NCBI RefSeq assembly: GCF_042646085.1
Contig: NZ_JBHRSZ010000009.1
Coordinates: forward strand, 62,001 to 126,000
Length of the DNA: 64,000 bases
From: Litoribrevibacter euphylliae
GTDB lineage: Bacteria > Pseudomonadota > Gammaproteobacteria > Pseudomonadales > Litoribrevibacteraceae
Direction: 5' to 3'
This document shows positions 8,912-17,921 of this stretch, one piece after another. The notes under the pieces are model-generated. The model had not been told where the DNA came from, ran no database searches, and saw only the letters and a list, made by a program, of their open reading frames with translations. A program made the position numbers and the translations under genes. How positions within the stretch are numbered: position 1 is the stretch's first letter; the number at the start of each line of letters is the position of its first letter.

Positions 8912-9203
8912 TACTGTGTTCCTGATGAACTCGAAAAGGAATACTCTTGCTCAAAGTTATTGTTATAAATGCAGATACTAAGAAATAAGTATTCCTATCT
9001 AACATTAATTGACTTTCGAGTATGCAATAGCAGAAAAGCAAAAAAATTAGCTCATAGGACAATAAAAATTAGTATCGCACTAACCAGGCTCATACTAATT
9101 TAGTACACACTTATCGGTTTTTACGACATGAATCGAGCTTTAGCGGCTGACTTAGGTAGGTCACTTACATGTAGGAAGGCAGAAATCTGTTTTATGAACC
9201 TCA
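8912..9203. other. intergenic region upstream of the TOMM operon
   Basis: About 290 bases separate norD from the TOMM kinase gene, both on the minus strand. It must hold the norD terminator and the TOMM promoter, but no convincing hairpin with a T-run, FNR box or -35/-10 pair was found. The kinase start has AGGA about nine bases upstream. Confidence 0.4.
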
Positions 9204-11078
9204 CTATCGAGTGAGATTCACATACAGTCTTGGCAACTCTTTTGGAAGTTGTGCCGGATCTTTGATCACCACAAAGCCATTTTTACCAAAGAGATACGGC
9301 AAATACTCATCGGCGTCATCATCAATAGTCACACAGAACGGTTGCAGCCCTGCGCGCTTGGCTTCAAGAATCGCCATGCGTGTGTCTTCGACTCCGTAAC
9401 GGCCTTCGTATAAATCCAGATCATTCGGTTTGCCATCAGTGATGATCATCAACACCCGTTGGTGGCTCTTTTCATTTGATAACACCTTGATGGATTGGCG
9501 AATCGCAGCGCCCATTCGAGTGTAATAGCCTGGTTTAAGGTGCTGAATACGACCTCGAATCTGATCTGAATATCGTTCGTTGAAATTCTTGATCACATGG
9601 TAGCGAACATGATCCCGCTTACGAGAAGAGAACCCATAGACGGAGAAACGATCACCCGTTGCTGACAATGCCTCACACAGCAGTTGTAGACTGTCCTGAA
9701 CCACATCAATCACTCGTTGATCATTATTGACCCAGGTATCTGTAGAAAGGCTTAAATCTGCCAAGATCAAACAAGACAAATCCCGCACCTGATTGTTGAA
9801 GGTACGATAGAAGCCCTGCTCGCTAGAATCACTGCCGGCCTTGGCATCAGCCACATGATGAAGCCAATTATCGAGATCCAATTCTTCGCCATCTTGTTGA
9901 CGATTCTGCCACTGTCGAACCGGTTTTAGCCCAGAGAACTGACGCCGTAACTTGGCTGCATCGGCACGAAGGTGGTTTGGAAGTTGTCCGATAGCGCTGC
10001 CTTCTAAATTACTTCCGTCTGACTCATCCGCCTTCAAATTATCCTTTTCGGGCTCTCCCAACATAGGTTGTAGACAGCAGTAATCCTCTCGATAACTTTG
10101 ACTACGATAATCCCACTCAGGCAATAGAATTCCATCTCCTAACCGTAAATCATCGTTGTCTGATGCCGGTAAATCCAAATCAAATTTAATGCTGGACGAT
10201 GCCGCTTTGCGATCTCGTGACACAGAAATCACATCAAGATCATCCGCCACACTTTCCGCGTCTTCTTCATCGGTATCATCGCCGGCGCGATCCACTGGCA
10301 CAAACTCACTGAAACTGAACAGGTTTTCCAACCGGAACACCATCAAACCGTGGTTTTTATCGTAGCTTTCGACTCGCTCGCCTTGCTTACGTTTGCCGTG
10401 CTTTTTCTTACCGCTGGACACCGAACCTTCATCATCCTCGACCGGAGACGGCATGCTCATGCAAGCACTCATGTTGCCCGGATACAGCCATAGATAGACA
10501 GGGTTTGGCGCGTATTTAGCCGGTGGTAACACCTCGACACTGCCCGGCTCTCTTAATGCTTGTTGGATTGCTTGCTCTTGAGCCGCAGCGTCGTCTTCCA
10601 GCTCATTTAAGCTTGGACGTAACATAAGAAAGGCTTCCACCAAGGTGGTGTAGATTTGCTTCATTCCCGGATAGATCGCCAATACCCTTTGGGTGAGTGA
10701 CTGATTATCCTGAAACCAATCCGAAAAATCATCGGCTTGTTGAGCGGCCAGTGCTGCCAACCAAAGGTACAAATACTTGTTGAGTTGGGCGGAATCAAAA
10801 ATAGCCAGCTTTTCTGGCAAACGAAGGGTTTCGTTGTCCCGCCAGGTTAATTCCACCTGCTGATGAGTGCCTGCCAACTTCTGAAGGAAAGATCGACGCA
10901 TGAAGTAATCACGTGGCGTCGCGGCCTCAATACGCAATCCCGTATCACCACCGAGCGCACGAAACAGCACACCAATTTCATAGCCAGCATCTTTTAATGC
11001 AACGGTTGCATCTTCAAAGTCCGTAGAGGCTTTGCCAGTAATGTATTCGTGCCACTTGAAGCCAACGTATTCTTCCAT
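9204..11078 (-). CDS. norD: NorD, nitric oxide reductase activation protein (VWA domain)
   Basis: NorD works with the AAA+ protein NorQ to insert the non-heme iron of cNOR. This 624-residue protein has a helical N-terminus, a charged central linker (about 230-400) and a C-terminal von Willebrand A domain. The MIDAS-like DLSLS follows ILA in the first strand (about 455), and IITDGKPND lies near residue 570. It is 20 bases after the CcoG-like gene on the same strand, and GAGAGG precedes the ATG. norQ lies 25 kb away in this genome, rather than next to norD as in many denitrifiers. Confidence 0.93.
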   Translation of the reverse strand: MEEYVGFKWHEYITGKASTDFEDATVALKDAGYEIGVLFRALGGDTGLRIEAATPRDYFMRRSFLQKLAGTHQQVELTWRDNETLRLPEKLAIFDSAQLNKYLYLWLAALAAQQADDFSDWFQDNQSLTQRVLAIYPGMKQIYTTLVEAFLMLRPSLNELEDDAAAQEQAIQQALREPGSVEVLPPAKYAPNPVYLWLYPGNMSACMSMPSPVEDDEGSVSSGKKKHGKRKQGERVESYDKNHGLMVFRLENLFSFSEFVPVDRAGDDTDEEDAESVADDLDVISVSRDRKAASSSIKFDLDLPASDNDDLRLGDGILLPEWDYRSQSYREDYCCLQPMLGEPEKDNLKADESDGSNLEGSAIGQLPNHLRADAAKLRRQFSGLKPVRQWQNRQQDGEELDLDNWLHHVADAKAGSDSSEQGFYRTFNNQVRDLSCLILADLSLSTDTWVNNDQRVIDVVQDSLQLLCEALSATGDRFSVYGFSSRKRDHVRYHVIKNFNERYSDQIRGRIQHLKPGYYTRMGAAIRQSIKVLSNEKSHQRVLMIITDGKPNDLDLYEGRYGVEDTRMAILEAKRAGLQPFCVTIDDDADEYLPYLFGKNGFVVIKDPAQLPKELPRLYVNLTR

Positions 11079-11098
11079 CAGAACCTCTCTTTTGGAGA

Positions 11099-12118
11099 CT
11101 ATTCACCAGATGCCCCATCTGACTGATTTGGTGTAGAGCCATTAGCTGTTAAACCATTAGATGCAGAGCCATTAGGAGTCGAACTCTTATGGTTATCAGT
11201 CTGCACTTTTCTTGGATCAATTGTTTTGACGGGAATCAAGGAGCTGTGCCTTGTTTTCTCTCCTTCACTCCACTCCAACAGAGCACCGTCGGGATTATCT
11301 TTCTGAACATTCTGACAAGCACTGATGCATTGAGCGCATTGCGTGCAGGTAAATTTAGCGCGTTTGAAACTCCGAACCGGCAAGCGCATTGGGCATGCCG
11401 TTTCGCAATCCTTATCGCAGTCCTGACACAATTTGGCTCGATCACGATCAAACTTCACCAGCATGGCCTTACTGTTCATCATCCAGAACAAGCTCTGCCA
11501 CACCCCCAAAGCGCAACCGTATTTACAAAACAAATGGCGGGCAAACACAAAATCAATGGTGAACACCGTGGTTGCAGCAATCAAAAAGATCGTCGGATTT
11601 CGGCTTAGTTCACCGGTTACTAAATCGGTATACAGAGGGACCGGCGGCAACAGATAAGACAACAAACCCAAGGCCCATAAGAACGCAATTGTGGCTGACA
11701 CCACAACAATCACCGCCCAATCCAACCAACTTGACGGCTGTTCGCTTTTTGAGGGTTCCCAAATCGTCACCCGCCCTGTTCGCTTCTGCATCAGACCATT
11801 AATGAGTTCTACCACAGAAAAATGCGGACACAACCAGCCGCAATAAATACGTCCCCATCGCCAAAAGATATAGAGCCCGACAGAGACAATAACGATGATA
11901 GGTAAAATAAAACGAGTGAGTATTCGGATGCCTGCATCCATGGCGTCGCTTTGCTGAATCCATTCCGCCGTCATATCAAAAGACAACACCTGACCTAACA
12001 CCACAAAATTGGTCGTCGTGAGATCAAAGCGAAAAATATTCAACACCGGCGCCAGCAAAAATAACGCAAAGAAAGCAACTCGGCTAAACAAGCGCGCTTC
12101 CTGTAATCGTTTATTCAT
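11099..12118 (-). CDS. CcoG/RdxA-like membrane polyferredoxin in the nor cluster
   Basis: This 339-residue integral membrane protein has about five hydrophobic segments. A YCGWLCP motif lies after the second or third of them. Two cysteine clusters near residues 230-275 (CQDCDKDCETACP and CTQCAQCISAC) would bind two 4Fe-4S centres. These features place it in the CcoG/RdxA/NapH group. It probably delivers electrons or helps metal-centre assembly for NO reductase; the exact role is inferred from its position between norCB and norD. The C-terminal 35 residues are low complexity (Asn/Gly/Ser) and contain a 15-bp repeat. The start is supported by TAGGAGAGG. A terminator separates it from norB. Confidence 0.8.
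   Translation of the reverse strand: MNKRLQEARLFSRVAFFALFLLAPVLNIFRFDLTTTNFVVLGQVLSFDMTAEWIQQSDAMDAGIRILTRFILPIIVIVSVGLYIFWRWGRIYCGWLCPHFSVVELINGLMQKRTGRVTIWEPSKSEQPSSWLDWAVIVVVSATIAFLWALGLLSYLLPPVPLYTDLVTGELSRNPTIFLIAATTVFTIDFVFARHLFCKYGCALGVWQSLFWMMNSKAMLVKFDRDRAKLCQDCDKDCETACPMRLPVRSFKRAKFTCTQCAQCISACQNVQKDNPDGALLEWSEGEKTRHSSLIPVKTIDPRKVQTDNHKSSTPNGSASNGLTANGSTPNQSDGASGE
11139..11183. repeat. three 15-bp tandem units at the 3' end of the polyferredoxin gene
   Basis: Units at 11139-11153, 11154-11168 and 11169-11183 encode repeated ANG/SNG-type pentapeptides in the low-complexity C-terminal tail. Confidence 0.8.
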
Positions 12119-12166
12119 AGCCTCTCCTAACGTTATCTTCTTTTTATGAGGGAAACTGATCTGTCA

Positions 12167-12216
12167 TTAAAAAAGCCGGAGGGTTCTCAGTGATTGCTGA
12201 GTTCCGACTCCGGCTT
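12167..12216 (-). terminator. Rho-independent terminator after norB
   Basis: A 9-bp GC-rich stem (12173-12181 with 12208-12216) encloses a second small stem. On the minus strand it is followed by a run of six T. It lies between norB and the polyferredoxin gene, so the latter and norD depend on read-through or their own promoter. Confidence 0.8.
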
Positions 12217-12322
12217 GCTTCCTTAAGTGCTTTTAGCACTCTTTCTTTTATCGTCGCGGGCTTTTGGCCTTTGACAAACACTTTCTATAACACTTGGTGT
12301 TAAAACCTTTACTTTGTTGCTC

Positions 12323-13732
12323 TTAAGACTCTTGCAAGCGGGCTTGTGCTTCTACTAATGGGTCTTCACCTTTGATGAAGAAGCTCCAGAAGTAGGCCAC
12401 TAGACCTGCCATAAAGAACAATCCAGCGATCAGACGTAACCAGTAGAACAACGCCAGTTTGTCTTGAGTCACCATGAAGCTCAGAGCCTCACCACTTTCA
12501 GGGATACGTTGTAGCCATACTTGCAAGATACCCGCACCTGTTAGGAACAGAGTGATGAATACCATCGCAATCGTCATCAACCAGAAGCCCCACATTTCAA
12601 CCACTTGCGCCTTATTGCAGTTGCCGTTTGGACGACCACGCATCGCTGGCATTGCGTATGAAATGATGGTGATTACGATCATTGCATAAGCTCCGTAGAA
12701 CGCCATGTGTCCGTGTGCTGCCGTAATTTGAGAGCCATGAGTGAAGTAGTTAACTGGTGCTAATGTGTGTAGGAAGCCCCATACACCGGCACCAAGGAAT
12801 GCCATCACTGCACAACCTAGAGCCCATAGAGTTGCTGCACGGTTTGGATGTTCACGTCGACGACGGTTAACCATGTTGAAGGCAAACAGAGTCATCATGA
12901 AGAATGGGATTGGCTCTAACGCTGAGAACACAGAACCCAACCACAACCAGTACTCAGGAGGCCCGATCCAGAAGAAGTGGTGACCTGTACCGATGATGCC
13001 AGTAATAAGCGCCATTGCGATGATCACATACAACCACTTCTCGATCACTTCACGGTCAACACCAGTCACTTTGATCAGTACGTACGCAAGGATGGATGCC
13101 ATGATCAATTCCCAAACGCCTTCCACCCATAGGTGAACAACGAACCACCAGAAGAACTTATCTAATGCTAGGTTTTCTGGGTTGTAGAAAGAGAACAAGA
13201 ACAACAATGCCAAGCCTAACAGACCAGTAATCAAAACAATGTTGATCACAGTTTTACGGCCTTTCAGTACAGTCATACCGATGTTGTATAAGAAGCCCAG
13301 AGCGACAACCACAATACCTATTTTAGTAATGGTTGGTTGCTCAAGGAACTCACGCCCCATAGTTGGAAGAAGATCATTACCAGTGATTTCAGCCAATGTC
13401 GCGTAAGGAACAAACAAATAACCAAGTATGGTTAACGTACCTGCGGCAGCAAAAACCCAAAACAGAATAATTGCTAACTTAGGACTGTGTAACTCAGTTT
13501 CTGCCTCTTCAGGGATCAGGTAGTACGCTGCCCCCATAAAGCCAAACAACAGCCAGACAATCAGCAAGTTAGTGTGAACCATACGGGCCACGTTGAATGG
13601 AATTTCCGGGAACAGGAAATCACCAATTACATACTGCGTACCGAGGATTAATCCGAATAAAATCTGTCCTGCGAACAATAAGAGCGCAAAGATAAAATAC
13701 GGTTTTGATACGGCTTGAGACTCATATTTCAT
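12323..13732 (-). CDS. norB: NorB, cytochrome bc-type nitric oxide reductase catalytic subunit
   Basis: NorB reduces 2 NO to N2O in the inner membrane with hemes b and b3 and a non-heme iron. This 469-residue protein has about twelve hydrophobic helices. Recognisable family blocks are HTNLLIVWLLFGFMG near the N-terminus, WWFVVHLWVEGVWE (histidine and glutamate near the FeB site) and GTGHHFFWIG (paired histidines). Starting at the ATG at 13732 (MKYESQ) is preferred over an ATG 21 bases upstream, because AAGGAG lies directly before it. The start is 10 bases past the norC stop, so the pair is translated together. Confidence 0.96.
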   Translation of the reverse strand: MKYESQAVSKPYFIFALLLFAGQILFGLILGTQYVIGDFLFPEIPFNVARMVHTNLLIVWLLFGFMGAAYYLIPEEAETELHSPKLAIILFWVFAAAGTLTILGYLFVPYATLAEITGNDLLPTMGREFLEQPTITKIGIVVVALGFLYNIGMTVLKGRKTVINIVLITGLLGLALLFLFSFYNPENLALDKFFWWFVVHLWVEGVWELIMASILAYVLIKVTGVDREVIEKWLYVIIAMALITGIIGTGHHFFWIGPPEYWLWLGSVFSALEPIPFFMMTLFAFNMVNRRRREHPNRAATLWALGCAVMAFLGAGVWGFLHTLAPVNYFTHGSQITAAHGHMAFYGAYAMIVITIISYAMPAMRGRPNGNCNKAQVVEMWGFWLMTIAMVFITLFLTGAGILQVWLQRIPESGEALSFMVTQDKLALFYWLRLIAGLFFMAGLVAYFWSFFIKGEDPLVEAQARLQES

Positions 13733-13742
13733 AGTTCGCTCC

Positions 13743-14183
13743 TTATCCTTCAATATTAGGTGGCCAATCGTTGGTGTTGATCTTGGCCGAATATTCCAAG
13801 AAGGCAGCTAACGCATCCAGTTCTTCATCTGAAAGATTAAACTGAGGCATCGCACGACGACCTTCTACACCGAGAGGTTGCGCCTTCATCCATGACTTAA
13901 AGAAAATCTTGAAGCTTTCTTCACCGCCACGACGATAGAACACATTGCCAAGCTCAGGAGCGAAATACGCGCCTTCACCAAGTAAGGAATGACAGCCAAC
14001 ACAGTTGTTGTCCTCCCAAAGCTTTTTACCGTGCGCGACCTCTTCAGTCAGATTTTCACGGTTATCCCGTTCAGGCAGCTGCCTTACGGTATCCATCGTT
14101 AGACCAAGAAATAAGAGGATGAAGAATACACTTCCACCTAAATACATATTCCTGGCCATGCTTTTGGTAAAGCGTTCAGCCAT
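13743..14183 (-). CDS. norC: NorC, membrane-anchored cytochrome c subunit of NO reductase
   Basis: NorC passes electrons from periplasmic carriers to NorB. This 146-residue protein has one N-terminal membrane helix (about 12-30), a single c-type heme site CVGCH near residue 61 and a later Met (AMPQF) suitable as the sixth ligand. The ATG has GAGGAG at good spacing. It heads the norCB operon. Upstream lies an FNR/DNR-type box at the class II position. Confidence 0.96.
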   Translation of the reverse strand: MAERFTKSMARNMYLGGSVFFILLFLGLTMDTVRQLPERDNRENLTEEVAHGKKLWEDNNCVGCHSLLGEGAYFAPELGNVFYRRGGEESFKIFFKSWMKAQPLGVEGRRAMPQFNLSDEELDALAAFLEYSAKINTNDWPPNIEG

Positions 14184-14212
14184 GGTTTTTCTCCTCGACT
14201 AGTTATTTGTTG

Positions 14213-14261
14213 TAGGGTCTAAGATACGCCGTAGGATTTTTCCGTTACTGACTCAGATCAA
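14213..14261 (-). promoter_or_regulatory. norCB promoter with FNR/DNR-type box near -41.5
   Basis: The minus strand reads TTGATCTGAGTCAG at 14261-14248, 8 of 10 matches to TTGAT-N4-ATCAA. TATCTT (14226-14221) lies 28 bases after the box centre. This places the predicted start near 14213 and the box at about -41.5, the class II FNR geometry, leaving a leader of about 30 bases before norC. Confidence 0.7.
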
Positions 14262-14434
14262 CAAAGTTGAGTAATTTAGTCGGGTTTTTGAACTTTGATT
14301 AATAGACTGGTTTTAAAGGAGTTTTCAGAAAGAAGAGTGGTCAGAAAACGACCAGAAGAAGGCTCTAATACAAGGAGTTGTCTCAAGATATGATTCAACT
14401 ATAGGCCAGACTATAGATTTTGCAGGGGCAAGAA

Positions 14435-14448
14435 TTGAGGTGGATCAA
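14435..14448. promoter_or_regulatory. distal FNR/DNR-like box upstream of norC
   Basis: TTGAGGTGGATCAA matches TTGAT-N4-ATCAA at 9 of 10 positions but lies about 250 bases before norC. It could be a secondary site or act from a second start. Confidence 0.45.
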
Positions 14449-14565
14449 GGTTACTTATTTCAAACTGTACCCCCTTACATAGAAGCACAGATGAAATAAG
14501 CAATAACAAAAAATAAAGATCATTCACCACCGAAGGTTTCTAAAGAACTTTTAAGCTCTAGCGCC

Positions 14566-15270
14566 TTAGATTCTTGGCACACCATCCATATAGTTCACAA
14601 CTTCAGTTGCAACATTTCCAAGTGCTTTTGCTATCGCTTCTAACTCGGCCTTCTTAATAGTTTCGCTGAAATTGATATCACCAGCTACTTCTTTACTAGT
14701 AAAGCTTTCTACGCTCACAACAGACTTAACAACGATTCCAGAACGAACATCCAATAACACCGACTCTACAGAACAATATGATTTACTCTCATTGGGATCG
14801 ATAAATTTGTACTTATTGTAAGACTGACAAGAACTTCGGTAAGCCAACAGTAGATCTGCTTGGTATCTAGCAGCTGCTTCTCTTAAAACAGGAACACTTC
14901 TCTTTTCTGATACGAGCATCGCGGGTAGGAACGACGCATCATATACCCTCTCAGAACTTCTAAGTTTCGTAATAAAAGAGTCGACAAGAGAATCATTTAA
15001 CTGTGTGAAATCATTAGAGTAAAAGCGCCAGTAATTATCAGTACTTAACTTTAAGATCGCTATTCTGTTTTTCTCTGGCAACTTAACTCGATAGTTTAGC
15101 AATTCAATAATTTTTTTATCATCGTTACCAAAGATAGCGCTCTCAACTAGCCCGTTTCCACTATCGTTCGACGTGTTCTCTTGATAATAATGAGCAGGTC
15201 GATTTACAGAGGCAACTGTAGAGCACGCCTGGAGAAAAATGCAGGTAATAATCAAATAAATTACTTTCAT
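14566..15270 (-). CDS. uncharacterised lipoprotein
   Basis: This 234-residue protein begins with a lipoprotein signal (short hydrophobic run ending LQAC at about 13-16), so the mature chain should be lipid-anchored. The body alternates strands and helices: ILKLSTDNYW, then a helix with LVDSFITKLRSS, then QADLLLAYRSSCQSY. This resembles the CsgG/LpoB-like periplasmic fold, but the match is only by pattern. Two cysteines (RSSC and SYC) could pair. The start has TAAGGAACG upstream. Neighbouring genes give no functional hint. Confidence 0.6.
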   Translation of the reverse strand: MKVIYLIITCIFLQACSTVASVNRPAHYYQENTSNDSGNGLVESAIFGNDDKKIIELLNYRVKLPEKNRIAILKLSTDNYWRFYSNDFTQLNDSLVDSFITKLRSSERVYDASFLPAMLVSEKRSVPVLREAAARYQADLLLAYRSSCQSYNKYKFIDPNESKSYCSVESVLLDVRSGIVVKSVVSVESFTSKEVAGDINFSETIKKAELEAIAKALGNVATEVVNYMDGVPRI

Positions 15271-15344
15271 AACGTTCCTTATTTACAAATGTCCATAAAG
15301 TACAGATTTAGAGTGCAGTAACATCATATTGTGTCACCAAACAA

Positions 15345-15752
15345 CTAAGGCTGCTTCTCAAAAATCGCTACATTATCAGGCAAGGTAAACCACTCTTGTT
15401 TTTCACTTACCCAAACATGAGCGGTAGGTTTGATAATACTGGTATCGCTTAAATTTGATGGTTTGAGTTTAATTTTATCCGGCTCGTCCGGATTGAAATG
15501 ATAAATCCGGTTTCCACAAGTTGGACAAAACTTAGCACCGTTTATGTTTCCGCTGTCAGCAGTCCGACGCCACTCAACCATCTCACCTTCAAATTGAATT
15601 GAGTCTGCCTCTACCATCGCAGTGATACTAAACGCACTAGTCGAGAGCTTTTGGCATTCCTTACAGTGACAAGCGACTATCATTAGCGGTTTAGACAGTA
15701 ATTGATATTTAACCCCGCCACACTGGCATGATCCTTCAATGGGGTAACTCAT
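15345..15752 (-). CDS. GFA / CENP-V family zinc protein
   Basis: This 135-residue protein has the GFA (glutathione-dependent formaldehyde-activating-like) fold. Its zinc ligands are easily seen: CQCGGVKY near residue 9, CHCKEC near 29 and FCPTCGN near 75. Family members are often annotated as formaldehyde-activating enzymes, but most have unknown substrates. The ATG is preceded by GGAGA. It is a single gene, with no obvious partner. Confidence 0.85.
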   Translation of the reverse strand: MSYPIEGSCQCGGVKYQLLSKPLMIVACHCKECQKLSTSAFSITAMVEADSIQFEGEMVEWRRTADSGNINGAKFCPTCGNRIYHFNPDEPDKIKLKPSNLSDTSIIKPTAHVWVSEKQEWFTLPDNVAIFEKQP

Positions 15753-15789
15753 AGTTTATCTCCAAAAATTGTTAATGATTAAAACACTG

Positions 15790-17718
15790 TCATCTTTCAG
15801 TTGATGGTTCAGAGTCAACGCGCTCAAACAACCGCTCAACCAAAGGGCTAAATTCAATAGATAAAGGGTCTGTCTCAATGCTTTCACTAAACAGTTTTAG
15901 AGATGCCTGTGCACCACTAGGATCATCAACCAAGCTTTCATTAATTTCAGTCAACGTCTGGTAATACCCTACTCTCGACAACAAGAGCCCAGCTTCCAGT
16001 TCAACAGCTATTTGCATAGCGTGTTCTAAATACTGATTAATTTGACGACGAAGCCCATCGGTTTCCTCTTCCTGTAGGATTCCAAAACGAGCCGCTAGAA
16101 TAAGCACTTGAGCGTGGTCATAAGGTTGCTTCAATTCTTTAATGACTGAAAGCGCTTGTTCAAGATAGCCTTTTCGTTCAGTCATTGTAAGTTGTGATTG
16201 TTGAACCAGAGCCACTAAGGCTTTGAACAAGGTGGGTTTATAACCTTTGATGGTCAATCGGCGTACTTGTTCTTTTAATTCTCGAATCTTGGCAGCGCTG
16301 TCATCATAAAAACTCTCGTCATCAACTAGGCTGGTATTAATAGCAAAGGTGCCAATATCAACGGTACTAATATCAACGAAACCAATGGCAGCGATATCCG
16401 ACAGTCCAGCAATAAACGCCTCGTTTGAAACCACCGCAACACCGTCATTACTGGAATCGGACTGCAAAAGCTTAATCTGTGCCGTTAGTTGATCAATCAT
16501 CCGCGCTAATGGCGTTTCGCTCATTTTCGTTGGCTGATTAGTAATCTGTTGTAATTGCAAAGAAGCCTGTTCAAGGTCGCCACGTCGAAAGTTAATCGAG
16601 GCAAGCCAGTAATTAACAAAGGCCTGTAGATTTGGGTCAGTGTCTTGTTTCATGGCTTGAGTAAAGTAGCTTTCAGCATCTATCCAATGCCCTAAATAGA
16701 GCTGACAAACACCTAAATACGCCAAAGACCAACTGTGGTTTGGATCAATCTGAGTAGATGCCCCAAAGTAATATCGAGCCAGGATTGCTCCTTCATTATT
16801 AAGAGCCTGCACTCCACGCGCGTACTCATGCATAGCACTCGGCACATAGTCATAATTAGGTAGCTCTATCTGACTGCTCTGCGGATCTAACTTGCCATAT
16901 AGCTGACTAACAATATTGGGCATCGCCACAGCCAGATCTTTTCGCTCAATGACGCCAGAAATAGGCTCATCATCAATAGAAATAATCCTATAGCTAAGCG
17001 CTTGCTGATCATTAACGAATTGCACTTCGCCCTGAATCGCGACATCAATCGAGGCGTCTTTCAAGAGTGACAAAATAAACTGGGGGTCAGTCTGGTACTC
17101 CCCTTTTTCCGTCAATAACTGTGTTCTCATCTGAGCTGGGGTGATCACATCCAAACCATCAATCAACATCAGATCACTGGCCATCATATCTGCTAAACCT
17201 AACTCGACCCAATCCATTGACTGCGTTTGTGTTTGGTTTTGAAACGGCAATACCAACACCTTCGTCTTCTTGTTTAAATCCGAACCTGACTCTGGTTGAG
17301 TCAAAACGAATACCACTGAAACAACGAACGATAGAGCAACTAATCCGGCAATTAGAAATTGCGACTTTCGCTCATGAAGGAAAGTATTGGATACGTTTTC
17401 ATCCAAAACTTCAGAGGTTGAACAAATCCATTGATAGCCCTGATTAGGAACGGTTCGAATGTAGTTGGGTGAAGAGGCAGAATCGCCAAGAACCTTCCTG
17501 AGCTCTAAAATACTTTGCGATAAAGAATGCTCACGATACTGGCCGTGATCCCACAAGGTGTTGAGTAATTCGTCTTTGCTAATCACACGATCTTGATGCT
17601 CTAGCAGATAGGCCAGCAACTGAATTAATTTATGGCGAACCACAAGCGGTTCATCGGAGCCTTCCTGAAATAAACGACCAGTCTTAGGGTCAAATTTAAA
17701 CCCCTCAAAAACAATCAT
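15790..17718 (-). CDS. CadC-like transmembrane winged-helix regulator with TPR region
   Basis: The 642-residue product has an OmpR/PhoB-type DNA-binding domain (about 1-100; HKLIQLLAYLLEHQDRVISKDELL and the IRTVPNQGYQW wing). One membrane helix follows near 122-142, then a periplasmic part with a TolB-like segment and TPR-like repeats (AYLGVCQLYLGHWIDAESYF). This layout matches ToxR/CadC-type regulators that sense outside signals and bind DNA directly. The start at 17718 (MIVFEGF) is chosen over an in-frame ATG 72 bases upstream because it matches the usual family beginning and has GGAGAGG before it. A 15-bp repeat lies in the C-terminal part. Confidence 0.85.
   Translation of the reverse strand: MIVFEGFKFDPKTGRLFQEGSDEPLVVRHKLIQLLAYLLEHQDRVISKDELLNTLWDHGQYREHSLSQSILELRKVLGDSASSPNYIRTVPNQGYQWICSTSEVLDENVSNTFLHERKSQFLIAGLVALSFVVSVVFVLTQPESGSDLNKKTKVLVLPFQNQTQTQSMDWVELGLADMMASDLMLIDGLDVITPAQMRTQLLTEKGEYQTDPQFILSLLKDASIDVAIQGEVQFVNDQQALSYRIISIDDEPISGVIERKDLAVAMPNIVSQLYGKLDPQSSQIELPNYDYVPSAMHEYARGVQALNNEGAILARYYFGASTQIDPNHSWSLAYLGVCQLYLGHWIDAESYFTQAMKQDTDPNLQAFVNYWLASINFRRGDLEQASLQLQQITNQPTKMSETPLARMIDQLTAQIKLLQSDSSNDGVAVVSNEAFIAGLSDIAAIGFVDISTVDIGTFAINTSLVDDESFYDDSAAKIRELKEQVRRLTIKGYKPTLFKALVALVQQSQLTMTERKGYLEQALSVIKELKQPYDHAQVLILAARFGILQEEETDGLRRQINQYLEHAMQIAVELEAGLLLSRVGYYQTLTEINESLVDDPSGAQASLKLFSESIETDPLSIEFSPLVERLFERVDSEPSTER
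16348..16377. repeat. 15-bp tandem duplication in the CadC-like gene
   Basis: Units at 16348-16362 and 16363-16377 differ at two positions and encode the repeated series VDISTVDIGTF; a weaker third unit follows. Confidence 0.75.
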
Positions 17719-17921
17719 GCAGGCTTTAACCTCTCCATCGTAAATATTTTGCACCAAAAAACCGCATTCGAAGTGTAACCGATAAGTCATTGATCCAGAA
17801 GCGATTTGAAATCATTTGAAGTGAATTTTAATTGATTTTTATTGCTTCAAAACGGGGGCACCGGACATTCTGCAACTCGTTTTCCAATCCATTAAAAATT
17901 CGTCGACAAGGGGTCAATGAA

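Larger units (their letters stand above)
14184..14565. other. norC upstream intergenic region
   Basis: This 382-base gap contains the two candidate FNR/DNR boxes listed separately and the norC promoter. The part next to the lipoprotein gene, which ends at 14566, shows no clear terminator. Confidence 0.6.

Noticed and set aside
12474..12983. Forward frames antisense to norB
   Set aside because: They mirror the codon pattern of norB on the other strand.
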